Origin: Hyphococcus sp.
GTDB taxonomy: Bacteria; Pseudomonadota; Alphaproteobacteria; Caulobacterales; Parvularculaceae
Assembly (NCBI GenBank): GCA_013002535.1
Contig: JABDJK010000070.1
Coordinates: 1-64,000, forward strand
Length of the DNA stretch: 64,000 nucleotides
Reading direction: 5' to 3'
This document shows positions 9,587-18,075 of this stretch, in pieces; positions within the stretch are counted from its first letter, which is position 1; the number at the start of each line of letters is the position of its first letter. A program made the translations under genes and the position numbers. The notes under the pieces were generated by a model, which was given only the letters and a program-made list of their open reading frames with translations, made no database searches and was not told the origin of the DNA.

Positions 9587-9684
9587 CGAAGCCCTTGATA
9601 ACTATGACGAAGCGCCTGAAAACGGTGTAACAGGGGGCATGAAAGCGCCCGAATACAGTTAACAGTCTCAAAGGACCCGCGTTT

Positions 9685-10179
9685 ATGGAAAACGCCCAGC
9701 CCGAACCGAGTATGGAAGAAATCCTCGCCTCAATCAGACGTATAATCTCAGAGGACGAAGAGGACGCGCCGGCTTCAGACAGTGACCCCTCTAAGGCCGT
9801 CGCGCCGGAGCCGTCGAAACCTGCATTGGTCGAAAACACAGCGCCTGCTGAAACGCCTGCGCCGCGCGATCAGGACGTAGCAAACCCCCATTTGGAAACG
9901 GAAGACGTTGAAATGATTAAAAAAAATGTGGCGGAAGCCATCGCCGAAGATGTCGAGGATGCGATGCTGGATAAAGACACTGAAAGTGCTGCCTCCGACG
10001 CCTTCCAATCACTATCCGCCAGTGTTCGCGTTTCTGAAGGACCCGGCCAAACGCTAGAGGACCTCGTCATGCAAATGTTGAAGCCGATGCTGAAAGAGTG
10101 GCTTGACGCCAATCTGCCGGGCATCGTCGAAGACAAGGTCGAAGAAGAGGTGCAGCGCGTAGCTCGACGCCGCCGCTAA
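9685..10179 (+). CDS. popZ: Cell-pole organising protein PopZ (DUF2497)
   Basis: Self-assembling scaffold that forms the polar matrix anchoring the ParB/parS centromere in Caulobacter-type bacteria. 164 residues in the PopZ order: a conserved N-terminal helix (PSMEEILASIRRIISEDEE), a Pro/Glu/Asp-rich disordered linker (about 28-75), and the conserved C-terminal helices (about 115-164, LEDLVMQMLKPMLKEWLDAN then LPGIVEDKVEEEVQRV). SD AAGGA lies before the ATG. A strong terminator follows, and valS comes next, matching the conserved popZ-valS neighbourhood. Confidence 0.95.
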   Translation: MENAQPEPSMEEILASIRRIISEDEEDAPASDSDPSKAVAPEPSKPALVENTAPAETPAPRDQDVANPHLETEDVEMIKKNVAEAIAEDVEDAMLDKDTESAASDAFQSLSASVRVSEGPGQTLEDLVMQMLKPMLKEWLDANLPGIVEDKVEEEVQRVARRRR

Positions 10180-10203
10180 CCTGAGGACCAACGAATTTTT
10201 TAG

Positions 10204-10229
10204 ACCGGCCCTTCGGGGCCGGTTTTTTT
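10204..10229 (+). terminator. Rho-independent terminator after popZ
   Basis: ACCGGCCC (10204-10211) pairs with GGGCCGGT (10216-10223) around a TTCG tetraloop, followed by a run of T. It starts 25 bases after the popZ stop and separates popZ from valS transcription. Confidence 0.93.
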
Positions 10230-10318
10230 ATGTCGTGAAGAATATTGAGCAATTGGCTGGCCCGGCTTAAACCGGCTCTTCGCAATTGCAAAAAAGGGTG
10301 CGAGAAGGCTCAACAGCC

Positions 10319-13180
10319 ATGCTGGACAAAAACTATAATTTCAAAGAGGCCGAGCGCCGGATCTATGACGCCTGGGAGAAATCCGGCGCGTTCAAACCAA
10401 CAGGCGAGGGCGAGCCTTTCACCATTGTTATCCCGCCGCCCAACGTCACCGGCAATCTTCATATGGGCCACGCTCTCAACAACACGCTGCAGGATATCTT
10501 GTCTCGGTTCGAGCGCATGCGCGGCAAGTCCGTCCTGTGGCAGCCGGGGACCGACCACGCCGGCATTGCAACGCAGATGGTTGTCGAACGCCAGATGGCC
10601 GAGCGCCAGGAAAAACGCACCGATTATTCCCGCGAAGAATTCGTCAAAAAAGTCTGGGAATGGCGCCATGAATCCGGCGGGCAAATTCTGGAACAGCTAA
10701 GGCGCCTCGGCGCGTCGTGTGACTGGGGCCGTGAGCGCTTCACCATGGGCGAGGACGGTTCAGCTGATGACCAGATGGTTCAGGCTGTCATGAAGGTCTT
10801 TGTTGATCTTTATAATGACGGATTGATTTATCGCGACAAGCGCCTCGTCAACTGGGACCCGATATTTGAAACCGCGATCTCGGATTTGGAAGTCGAGAAT
10901 GCCGAAGTCGATGGACACTTTTGGCATTTCAAATATCCGCTCGCCGGCGGCGAAACATACGAATATGTTGAGAAGGACGAAGACGGAAATGTCACCTTGC
11001 GTGAACGCCGCGATTATATTTCCATCGCAACGACGCGCCCTGAAACCATGCTTGGGGACGGCGCCGTCGCGGTGCACCCGTCCGACGAGCGCTACGCGCC
11101 CATCGTTGGCAAGCTTTGCGAAATTCCGGTGGGTCCGAAAAAACATCGCCGGCTGATTCCCATCATCACCGACGACTATCCGGACCCAGATTTTGGTTCT
11201 GGCGCGGTGAAGATTACCGGCGGGCATGATTTCAACGACTATCAAGTCGCGAAACGCAACGACATACCGATGTATCGCCTGATGGACTGGAAAGCGGCGT
11301 TGCGCGCCGACGGCGCGCCCTACGCTGAACAAGCCGCCAAGGCGAAGGCGCTGGTCAAAGCGGGCGGGACGCCGGATGCGAATTATGTCGACGGCATTAA
11401 TCTGGTGCCCGACGAATATCGCGGGCTTGACCGATTTGAGGCCCGCAAGAAAGTCGTCGCCGATATCGACGCCGAAGGCTTAATGATCGCAGTTGAAGAC
11501 AAAAAAATCATGCAGCCTTTCGGCGATCGTTCAAACGTCGTCATCGAGCCGATGCTGACGGACCAGTGGTTTGCCGACGCCGAGGCGCTGGCGAAACCTG
11601 CGATTGAGGCGGTGGAGCAGGGCGCGTCGCGCTTTATTCCCGAAAACTGGGAGAAGACTTACTTCCAGTGGATGCGCAATATCGAACCATGGTGCATTTC
11701 CCGCCAGCTATGGTGGGGGCACAGAATACCTGCGTGGTATGGGCCCAACAACAAAATTTACGTCGCCGAAAATGAAACAGATGCTATCGGTCAGGCGGAA
11801 AGAAGTGGTCCCGGTTCATGGAGAATAGCTGAACGTGAAGAAGCGTTAGCATGTGATTTTGTTGATGACGAAGACTATGCGCTCCTGTACCAAGACCCCG
11901 ACGTCCTTGACACTTGGTTCTCGTCTGCCCTGTGGCCGTTCTCGACGCTGGGTTGGCCGGACGAGTCAGTTGAACTCGAAAAACACTACCCCAACACCGT
12001 TCTTGTCACCGCATTTGACATCATCTTTTTCTGGGTGGCGCGGATGATGATGATGGGGCTTTACGCCTGCAAGGAAGTTCCGTTCCCGGATATTTATATC
12101 CACGGCCTTGTCGTTGATGAGCATGGTCAAAAGATGTCAAAGTCGAAGGGCAACGGCGTTGATCCCCTGGATCTCATAGAGAAATTCGGCGCAGATGCGT
12201 TGCGCTTCACGCTTGCGGTGCAGGCCGCGCAAGGCCGAAACGTTCGCGTTTCCGAACCGCGCGTTGAGGGCTATCGCAATTTCGGAACCAAGCTCTGGAA
12301 TGCCGCGCGCTTTTGCGAAATGAACGAGTGCAAATATGACGCCGGGTTTGACCCGGCGGGAGCCAAGTTGACCCTCAACAAATGGATCATTCACGAAGCC
12401 AACGATTGCACTGCGACCGTCACGCGCGAGCTTGAGGCCTATCGCTTCAACGACGCCGCCGGCGCTATATACAAATTCTCGTGGAACATATTCTGCGACT
12501 GGTATCTGGAATTTGCGAAACCAGTCTTCCAAAGCGAAGATGAAGCCGCGAAATCAGAAACACGTGCGACAGCAGCGTGGGCGCTCAGCCAGATCCTCAA
12601 ACTTCTTCACCCGTTCATGCCGTTTGTTTCTGAAGAACTCTGGAACGAACTTGGCTTCGGCGATGCGCTGATCACTGCCGACTGGCTGCAAGCGAACGAT
12701 AAACTGACATCGCCGGACGCTGCGGAAGAAATGAATTGGGTCATCGACGCAATCACGCAAACCCGTTCCGTGCGTCAGGAAATGAACGTTCCCGCCGGCG
12801 CAAAAATCCCGATGGTCTACACAGGCGACGCCGCGCGGTTCACAGCCCATGAAAATATCATTTCACGTCTCGCGCGGCTTTCCGAGATCAAATTCGTTGA
12901 TTCTGCGCCCAAAGGCTCGGTTCAAATTGTTCTTGGCGAAACGGTAATTGCCCTGCCCATGGAAGGGGTCATTGACCTTGATGCTGAACGCGCGCGGCTG
13001 GAAAAAGAGATCGCGAAAGTTTCAAAAGAAATCGACGGCATCGACAAAAAACTCGCGAACAAGAATTTCGTCGACAAAGCCCCGAAAGCGGTTGTTGAAG
13101 AACAACACACCCGCCGTGCGGACTTTGAAGTACAACTGGAGAAATTGAAAGCGGCGCTGGCGCGGCTAGCGGAGTTGTAG
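10319..13180 (+). CDS. valS: Valyl-tRNA synthetase
   Basis: Class I aminoacyl-tRNA synthetase that charges tRNA-Val. 953 residues from the ATG at 10319, chosen over an upstream in-frame TTG because family members begin near LDKNYNFKEAE. The HIGH-type signature is HMGH at residues 48-51 and the KMSKS loop is at 605-609. The CP1 editing domain with the TTRPETMLGD motif lies between them, the anticodon-binding domain follows the catalytic core, and the C-terminal 70 residues form the tRNA-binding coiled coil (RLEKEIAKVSKEIDGIDKKL). Nothing is missing. Confidence 0.98.
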   Translation: MLDKNYNFKEAERRIYDAWEKSGAFKPTGEGEPFTIVIPPPNVTGNLHMGHALNNTLQDILSRFERMRGKSVLWQPGTDHAGIATQMVVERQMAERQEKRTDYSREEFVKKVWEWRHESGGQILEQLRRLGASCDWGRERFTMGEDGSADDQMVQAVMKVFVDLYNDGLIYRDKRLVNWDPIFETAISDLEVENAEVDGHFWHFKYPLAGGETYEYVEKDEDGNVTLRERRDYISIATTRPETMLGDGAVAVHPSDERYAPIVGKLCEIPVGPKKHRRLIPIITDDYPDPDFGSGAVKITGGHDFNDYQVAKRNDIPMYRLMDWKAALRADGAPYAEQAAKAKALVKAGGTPDANYVDGINLVPDEYRGLDRFEARKKVVADIDAEGLMIAVEDKKIMQPFGDRSNVVIEPMLTDQWFADAEALAKPAIEAVEQGASRFIPENWEKTYFQWMRNIEPWCISRQLWWGHRIPAWYGPNNKIYVAENETDAIGQAERSGPGSWRIAEREEALACDFVDDEDYALLYQDPDVLDTWFSSALWPFSTLGWPDESVELEKHYPNTVLVTAFDIIFFWVARMMMMGLYACKEVPFPDIYIHGLVVDEHGQKMSKSKGNGVDPLDLIEKFGADALRFTLAVQAAQGRNVRVSEPRVEGYRNFGTKLWNAARFCEMNECKYDAGFDPAGAKLTLNKWIIHEANDCTATVTRELEAYRFNDAAGAIYKFSWNIFCDWYLEFAKPVFQSEDEAAKSETRATAAWALSQILKLLHPFMPFVSEELWNELGFGDALITADWLQANDKLTSPDAAEEMNWVIDAITQTRSVRQEMNVPAGAKIPMVYTGDAARFTAHENIISRLARLSEIKFVDSAPKGSVQIVLGETVIALPMEGVIDLDAERARLEKEIAKVSKEIDGIDKKLANKNFVDKAPKAVVEEQHTRRADFEVQLEKLKAALARLAEL

Positions 13181-13486
13181 CGCCGGGCAAAGCGAGCCTC
13201 TGCGTTCTCTTTTTCTGCGTCCCCCCTGTTTAACGGTGGGGTCCATCAGCGGCGTATTCCGACACCGCTTCAATTTCAGGATATGGATCCTACAGTCAAG
13301 CGGTAAGAAGGCAGTAAACGAATCGTCCTTCCCATCACCGCTGTCTTGCTGGTTTTCGGTTCCCGTCGGAAAACTCCTAGCAATCCAGAAATTGTTTCAG
13401 TACTTGCTGGATTGCCGGAACAAGTCCGGTAATGACAATAGAGATACATTTTTGGTGTTTGCGCAGCGTACAAGGATAGCGAATAA
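13181..13486. other. Gene-free spacer between valS and the rhodanese gene
   Basis: No credible coding sequence is visible on either strand. The only structure is an imperfect palindromic element at 13411-13433. Both flanking genes end here (convergent), so this is a 3'-3' junction, a common home for repetitive extragenic elements. Confidence 0.5.
13411..13433. repeat. Palindromic extragenic element
   Basis: ATTGCCGGA (13411-13419) is the inverted match of TCCGGTAAT (13425-13433), with one G-T wobble and a five-base loop. The context (TGGATTGCCGG...CCGGTAATGACAA) looks like the dispersed palindromes found between genes in many alphaproteobacteria. Only one copy is present in this window. Confidence 0.5.
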
Positions 13487-14011
13487 TCACTCAGGCTGGA
13501 CGAAATCAATCCGCGGATCGTCCATGAAGACGGATTCTTCTAGCTCGTACACATTAGTGAAGCCATAGCCGTGTAAATTTACGAACGTCGGAATGTTGAG
13601 CGCCAGCTCGACACGCTTCAGCGGAACGGGCTCTTCATCGTCGGCGAAGTTATTGTTGCAGTAAATTAAAATGCGTTTGGATTTATCGCCGATAAGCTTG
13701 TCCAGCTTTTCCTGCGTAAAATCCGAAAAGGAGAGATTGACCGCGCCGTCGATGTGTCCGGCGGCAAATGCTTCTGCCGATCGCGCATCGAGAACAATCG
13801 TGTCTTCGTCCGCTGCAAATTTCAAAAATGTTTCCAGATCGATGAGGCGCTTCTCGCGAATGGCGCTGACATCATCGACCAATTCGGCAAAACCGTCATA
13901 ATCAATTTTCTCATTCTCGATCTTTGATTGATCAGCGAGGGAATTCGCCGCGAATGCGGCGACGCCAAGGCTGGCGAGCGCGGCAACGGAAAATTTAGCG
14001 GGCGAAAACAT
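13487..14011 (-). CDS. Exported rhodanese-like domain protein
   Basis: 174 residues with a signal peptide (about 1-26, ending NSLA-DQ) and one rhodanese domain. The domain shows VLDARSAEAFAAGHIDGAVN, the usual CH2-type Asp-Ala-Arg start, and the active-site loop LIYCNNNF with Cys118. The loop starts with Cys and is not a tidy six-residue rhodanese loop, so sulfur transfer is likely but substrate unknown. The export signal puts it in the periplasm. It is transcribed alone. Confidence 0.85.
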   Translation of the reverse strand: MFSPAKFSVAALASLGVAAFAANSLADQSKIENEKIDYDGFAELVDDVSAIREKRLIDLETFLKFAADEDTIVLDARSAEAFAAGHIDGAVNLSFSDFTQEKLDKLIGDKSKRILIYCNNNFADDEEPVPLKRVELALNIPTFVNLHGYGFTNVYELEESVFMDDPRIDFVQPE

Positions 14012-14095
14012 AAGACGGGCTCCCCAAAGGCTAAAGGAAACGTTCTAGCATCATGGCACCCGATTTTGGCAACTTTATGCCGGCTTAACGTCGCT

Positions 14096-15178
14096 TTATC
14101 CGAAGCCGACGGCGTTAATTGGCGGCAGATGGGCGCTTAGAAGCCGCCAGCGCTCACCGCCATCGTCGCTCGCCCAAAGGTTGCCGGTGGTCGACCCCAT
14201 CACCAATCGGTTGCCTGTTTCATCAACATCAAGAGCATGGCGGAAGACGAGGTCGTAACTTGGCTCGGACGGAAGTCCGTCAGTTTTTACGCGCCAGCTT
14301 TCGCCGCCATCGATGGTTTTGTTAACGACGAATTTGCCGTCCACCGGCACCCGGCAATCGTCCTTAACCCCGGGGACAAGCCACGCGATTTCAGGATCGT
14401 TCGGGTGAACGGCGACTGCGAACCCGAATACCGCCGGCTCTACATCACGAAATTCCGTGAACGTTTCGCCGCCGTCGCGCGATAGGAAGATGCCGTTGTG
14501 ATGCTGACACCAGATCGTGTCCGGCGCCGAGGCGCATGACGCCAGAAGGTGTGGGTCTTGCGTGTTCGGTTCTTCCGACTGTTCCGGCGGCGTATAGTCT
14601 GAGCGCAGACCTTTTCCGGTGAGGCGCCAGGTCTCGCCGCGATCGCTTGATTTCCAGACGCCGCCGCAGGATATGCCTAGCGTCAATTTTGAGCTGTCGC
14701 GGGGATCAACAAGTATGGAATGAATGCCCGGATGATCGTAGCCGCCGCCGAACCAGCCCTCTCGTTCTGGCCGGTCCCAAAGGCTCTCTATAAGGCGCCA
14801 GGTCTCGCCGCTGTTGTCGCTGCGAAAGAGGGCGCCGGGGATTGTACCGGCCCAGATCGCGCCGGGTTCATCGCCGCCGCCGGGCGCAAGGCTCCAGATC
14901 ATTGACACCGACGGCGCTTTCTCATCGGGGTCGTCCGTTTTTTCGAACGCCGGCGGCGCGAGTTCATTCCACGTCTTGCCGTCATCATCGGAGCGGTGAA
15001 GTTTTGGCCCGAAATGTCCGAGGTCGAGCGCCGCATAAAGTGTTTCATCGCGCGGATCTTTGATGATGGCGTTTACTGGCTCGCCCAGAAACGCCGGCGA
15101 CGACGTCGCCCAGTCGTCGCCATTGCGGCGATAGGTAAATAGTCCTTTGCGTGTAGCGGCGTAGAATGTTTCGGCCAT
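14096..15178 (-). CDS. Asp-box (BNR/sialidase-like) beta-propeller protein
   Basis: 360 residues with no signal peptide, so probably cytoplasmic. It is built of repeats each carrying an Asp-box S-x-D-x-G-x-x-W/F: SDDDGKTWNE, SDNSGETWRL, SSDRGETWRL, SRDGGETFTE, DGGESWRV and SDDGGERWRL, indicating a six- or seven-bladed propeller. It lacks the arginine triad context of true sialidases, so glycosidase activity is not supported. The start at 15176-15178 is chosen for GGAGGT four bases upstream. The stop of the ubiquitin-like gene is one base before this ATG, implying translational coupling and a joint function. No function is established to my knowledge. Confidence 0.85.
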   Translation of the reverse strand: MAETFYAATRKGLFTYRRNGDDWATSSPAFLGEPVNAIIKDPRDETLYAALDLGHFGPKLHRSDDDGKTWNELAPPAFEKTDDPDEKAPSVSMIWSLAPGGGDEPGAIWAGTIPGALFRSDNSGETWRLIESLWDRPEREGWFGGGYDHPGIHSILVDPRDSSKLTLGISCGGVWKSSDRGETWRLTGKGLRSDYTPPEQSEEPNTQDPHLLASCASAPDTIWCQHHNGIFLSRDGGETFTEFRDVEPAVFGFAVAVHPNDPEIAWLVPGVKDDCRVPVDGKFVVNKTIDGGESWRVKTDGLPSEPSYDLVFRHALDVDETGNRLVMGSTTGNLWASDDGGERWRLLSAHLPPINAVGFG

Positions 15179-15179
15179 A

Positions 15180-15449
15180 TCAACCTCCGGAAAGGGCCTG
15201 AAATACGAAAATTTCATCGTCTGGGGCAACGGCGTCGCTCAATTTCACGCGGTCTGACACCATCTCGTCATTGATGAAAATGTTGACGTGTTTGCGCAAG
15301 CGCCCCTGATCATCGACGATGTAAGATCGCAAAGGCGCGTTCTGTGCGAAAACGGTTTCCATGACATCGCGCACGGTCTCGCCGCTCGCCTCGGTGGGCA
15401 GGCAGGGAAGGTGCTTCAGCAAATTATCCGTGAACGAAACGAGCGCCAT
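15180..15449 (-). CDS. MoaD/ThiS-family ubiquitin-like sulfur carrier protein
   Basis: 89-residue beta-grasp protein ending exactly in Gly-Gly (FVFQALSGG), the tail that is adenylated and thiocarboxylated in sulfur carriers or conjugated in ubiquitin-like modifiers. The VNIFINDEMVSD strand-turn and DEIFVFQALSGG end match the MoaD/ThiS pattern. No MoeB/ThiF-type E1 enzyme, molybdopterin or thiamine gene is nearby; its only partner is the downstream beta-propeller gene, one base away. The pair therefore is unlikely to be the housekeeping moaD or thiS. Confidence 0.88.
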   Translation of the reverse strand: MALVSFTDNLLKHLPCLPTEASGETVRDVMETVFAQNAPLRSYIVDDQGRLRKHVNIFINDEMVSDRVKLSDAVAPDDEIFVFQALSGG

Positions 15450-15516
15450 TTGGGCAATCTCCCAGTTCGCGCCACTTAAAATGAAGCGCGCAGCGAAGGC
15501 TTGTCAATAGCGCGCC

Positions 15517-16905
15517 TTAATCGGCGTCACGCGCTGCAACAAACGCCTGAACACTGCGCGATACATCAGCTTCAGTCGTCGCCCAGGAGCAAACGCTAAT
15601 GCGAATGACATCGCGGCCCTGATATTTGGCGCCGCCGATCCAGCATTCACCGCTGTCCTGTATATGTTTGATGACAGCCTGGGTTTTTTCGTCGTTCTCG
15701 CAGGCGACCAGTGTTTGATTAAACACAACGTCATTGGCGATTTCGAACCCCGCCTCGCGGAGTTCGCTGGCGAATTGCAGTGAACGTTCGTGGAGCGCGC
15801 CGACAAGTTCCTCAACGCCGGTCTGGCCGAGATATTTTAATACGGCCCAGAGTTCGATCGCGCGGGCGCGGCGGGAGAGCTCCGGCGTATAGAACATGCC
15901 GTCGCGCCTGTCTCCGTGCACAAAATATGATCCGGCCGCATGAAGCGCGTTGTTGAGCGCCTCCTTGTCACGGGTAAAGACAATGCCGTTGTCATAAGGC
16001 GTGTTGAGCGTTTTGTGCGCATCGACAGACCACGACGTGGCGTCTTCCATCCCGGCTGTAAGGGGCGCAAAACGTTCCGTTGCCGCTGCCCAAAGGCCAA
16101 AAGCGCCGTCCACATGAACCCACGCGCCTTTGCCTTTCGCATCGGGACATATCCCTGCGAAGTCATCGAAGGCGCCGGAATTCACATCGCCAGCCTGCAA
16201 GATAACGATCGTTGCATCGTCGATGGATGGCATGGTCTCCGGCGTCACGCACCCGCGGTCATCGACATCGGCCCAGTCGATGTTGTCTACGCCAAGGCCC
16301 AATAGCGCGATGGCTTTAATAACGGTAGCGTGAGCCTGGCGACCGGCAACGACCCGCAAGCTTGGCGCGCCATTGAGGCCTTTTGCGTTGATGTCCCAGC
16401 CCTTGTTTTGGAGCAAGCGATATCGCGCAGCCGCCAATCCGCAATAAATGCCCATGGACGAGCCGCTGACGAAACCGGCGACGGTTTCCGGCGGCAACCG
16501 CAGCATGTCGCGGAGCCATTCTTCGCAAACCTCCTCGAATACTGCGGCGACGGGCGAGGTAACGAAAAGCGGTGCGTTTTGGTCCCAGGCATCGGAAAGC
16601 CAGCGCGCCGCGAGCGCAATCGGCAATACGCCGCCGGTGACAAAACCGAAATACCGCCCGCCAATAGCGTTAACGCAAGCGTCGCCCGCAAATCGTTGCA
16701 TGTCCATGATGATCGTCGCCGGGTCTGAAGGGCTCTGTGGAACTGGTCCGCTGAGTGCGGCGAGAGCATCAATATTTTCCGACGTCGGGAAGGGCCGCTT
16801 GTCGAATGCATCACGGATATGATCGCGTGCAAGATCGGCGGCGCGCATCAGTACCTTGGTTTCCTCTAACTCGGCGAAAATTTTTTCTTGCAGACTACTG
16901 TTCAT
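15517..16905 (-). CDS. PLP-dependent group II decarboxylase
   Basis: 462 residues of the glutamate/aromatic-L-amino-acid/diaminobutyrate decarboxylase family. The Schiff-base lysine is K298 in SVDAHKTLN, the Asp that contacts the pyridine nitrogen is D266 in WVHVDGAFG, and H192 in RQAHATV is the ring-stacking histidine. SD GGAGGT precedes the ATG. A LysE exporter lies 29 bp upstream on the same strand, so the two may form an operon for making or exporting an amine or amino acid. The substrate cannot be assigned; lack of a C-terminal extension and the family resemblance leave open a decarboxylase or a decarboxylation-dependent aldehyde synthase. Confidence 0.88.
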   Translation of the reverse strand: MNSSLQEKIFAELEETKVLMRAADLARDHIRDAFDKRPFPTSENIDALAALSGPVPQSPSDPATIIMDMQRFAGDACVNAIGGRYFGFVTGGVLPIALAARWLSDAWDQNAPLFVTSPVAAVFEEVCEEWLRDMLRLPPETVAGFVSGSSMGIYCGLAAARYRLLQNKGWDINAKGLNGAPSLRVVAGRQAHATVIKAIALLGLGVDNIDWADVDDRGCVTPETMPSIDDATIVILQAGDVNSGAFDDFAGICPDAKGKGAWVHVDGAFGLWAAATERFAPLTAGMEDATSWSVDAHKTLNTPYDNGIVFTRDKEALNNALHAAGSYFVHGDRRDGMFYTPELSRRARAIELWAVLKYLGQTGVEELVGALHERSLQFASELREAGFEIANDVVFNQTLVACENDEKTQAVIKHIQDSGECWIGGAKYQGRDVIRISVCSWATTEADVSRSVQAFVAARDAD

Positions 16906-16934
16906 AACGCGACCTCCAAAGAATCAACGAAAAT

Positions 16935-17546
16935 TTATGTGGTGCTGGTCAGGACAGGGATAACGCTGGCGGCGAGTAACGCTGCACAAGTCCAATTAAA
17001 AATTTTGAGGTGCAGGGGTTTCCGAAACAGACGGCGCAATTGCGTGCCGAGCAGCGTCCAGGCGAAAACGCATGGCGCGCCGAGCAAGATGAAGGCAATC
17101 GATATCGTTAAAAGGCCAACGATGGATTGTTCTGCCGTCACGAAGGCGCCGAGGGCCCCAATGGATAGCGCCCAAGCTTTCGGGTTCACCCATTGAAATG
17201 CCGCGCCTTGCAAAAACGACATCGGTTTGCCGATGAGTTTTTCATCGGCGCCATTTTCTGGCGGTGCGGCGTTGGCGAAATTCCAGGCAAGGTAGAGTAG
17301 AAATGCAGCGCTTGCGAATTTCAAAATCAGTGTACTGATGGGGTATGTCTCAAGCGCGGTTATTAACCCCGCGCCAACCGTCCAGAGCATAAACTGAAAG
17401 CCGCAAATGACGCCAAAAATATGCGGCAAGGTCCGCGTCAGGCCGAAATTCGCGCCGGACGCCATCACCATCAGATTATTCGGGCCGGGCGTCACCGAAG
17501 TGATAAACGTGAAAGCAGCGAGGGCGGCGAGAAGTTCAAGGGTCAT
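16935..17546 (-). CDS. LysE/RhtB-family amino-acid exporter
   Basis: 203-residue inner-membrane protein with about six hydrophobic segments and the family N-terminal signature SVTPGPNNLMVMASGANFG. Exports amino acids or derivatives by proton antiport in known members. It is divergent from an Lrp/AsnC regulator, a regulatory arrangement common for LysE-type exporters, and precedes the PLP decarboxylase. Confidence 0.92.
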   Translation of the reverse strand: MTLELLAALAAFTFITSVTPGPNNLMVMASGANFGLTRTLPHIFGVICGFQFMLWTVGAGLITALETYPISTLILKFASAAFLLYLAWNFANAAPPENGADEKLIGKPMSFLQGAAFQWVNPKAWALSIGALGAFVTAEQSIVGLLTISIAFILLGAPCVFAWTLLGTQLRRLFRKPLHLKIFNWTCAALLAASVIPVLTSTT

Positions 17547-17618
17547 CTTGCAACTCTATTCGGCATTGCGCCGCAAGTTCTTGCAAAATACGCGGGTGTC
17601 CGCCTATTTTCACAATAT
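17547..17618. promoter_or_regulatory. Divergent promoter region between LysE exporter and Lrp regulator
   Basis: 72 bp separate the two divergent starts, so both promoters and the Lrp-type operator must lie here or in the coding ends. I cannot define -35/-10 boxes with confidence. Confidence 0.45.
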
Positions 17619-18071
17619 ATGACAGAAATTGACGATATAGACCGAAGAATATTGCGCGAGCTGTCGGCGGACGGGCGCAAGACCAATGCGGACCTCGCCA
17701 AAGGCGTTGGGCTTTCAGCGTCGGCATGTCTGCGCCGGGTGCAGGAACTGGAGCGGCGTGGCGTGATCTCCGGCTATCGCGCCGTCCTTAATCCGGCGGC
17801 TTTGGGCGTCGGTTTTATCGCGTATGTCGCGGTGGGCCTATCGGAGCACACCAAAGCCGCGCAGGACGAGTTTGAGCGAGCGATGGCAGGCGCGGCGGAA
17901 GTGCGCGAGTGTCATAACGTAACAGGGTCAATCGAATATATTCTGCGTGTTGAAGCACGCGATCTAGCTGCGTACAAACATTTCCATACGGAGATTTTGG
18001 GTCGATTGCCGAAAGTCAGAAGTATATCCTCTTATATCGTGATGGAGTCATCTAAAGACGAGCGCGGGTAG
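17619..18071 (+). CDS. Lrp/AsnC-family transcriptional regulator
   Basis: 150 residues from the ATG at 17619; an in-frame upstream extension is out of register with the family. The N-terminal winged helix (DDIDRRILRELSADGRKTNA, then LAKGVGLSASACLRRVQELE) binds DNA and the C-terminal RAM domain (about 65-145) binds an amino-acid effector. It is divergent from the LysE exporter and probably controls it. Convergent with purF, ending 4 bp before the purF stop. Confidence 0.93.
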   Translation: MTEIDDIDRRILRELSADGRKTNADLAKGVGLSASACLRRVQELERRGVISGYRAVLNPAALGVGFIAYVAVGLSEHTKAAQDEFERAMAGAAEVRECHNVTGSIEYILRVEARDLAAYKHFHTEILGRLPKVRSISSYIVMESSKDERG

Positions 18072-18075
18072 TCGT

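Noticed and set aside
9114-9839. 241-codon minus-strand frame across tolC and popZ
   Set aside because: Overlaps two well-supported plus-strand genes in antisense and has no protein-like features.
10760-11332. 190-codon minus-strand frame within valS
   Set aside because: Antisense shadow of a highly conserved gene.
13181-13486. Short frames on both strands in the valS-rhodanese spacer
   Set aside because: No start signals, low protein-likeness, and overlap with a palindromic element.
14096-15178. Annotation of the Asp-box protein as a sialidase
   Set aside because: Asp-boxes are present but I cannot find the arginine triad and catalytic Tyr/Glu context, and there is no signal peptide.
15180-15449. 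Assignment as molybdopterin-synthase moaD or thiamine thiS
   Set aside because: No moaE, moeB, thiG or thiF lies nearby and the partner is a propeller protein, so a housekeeping name is not justified.
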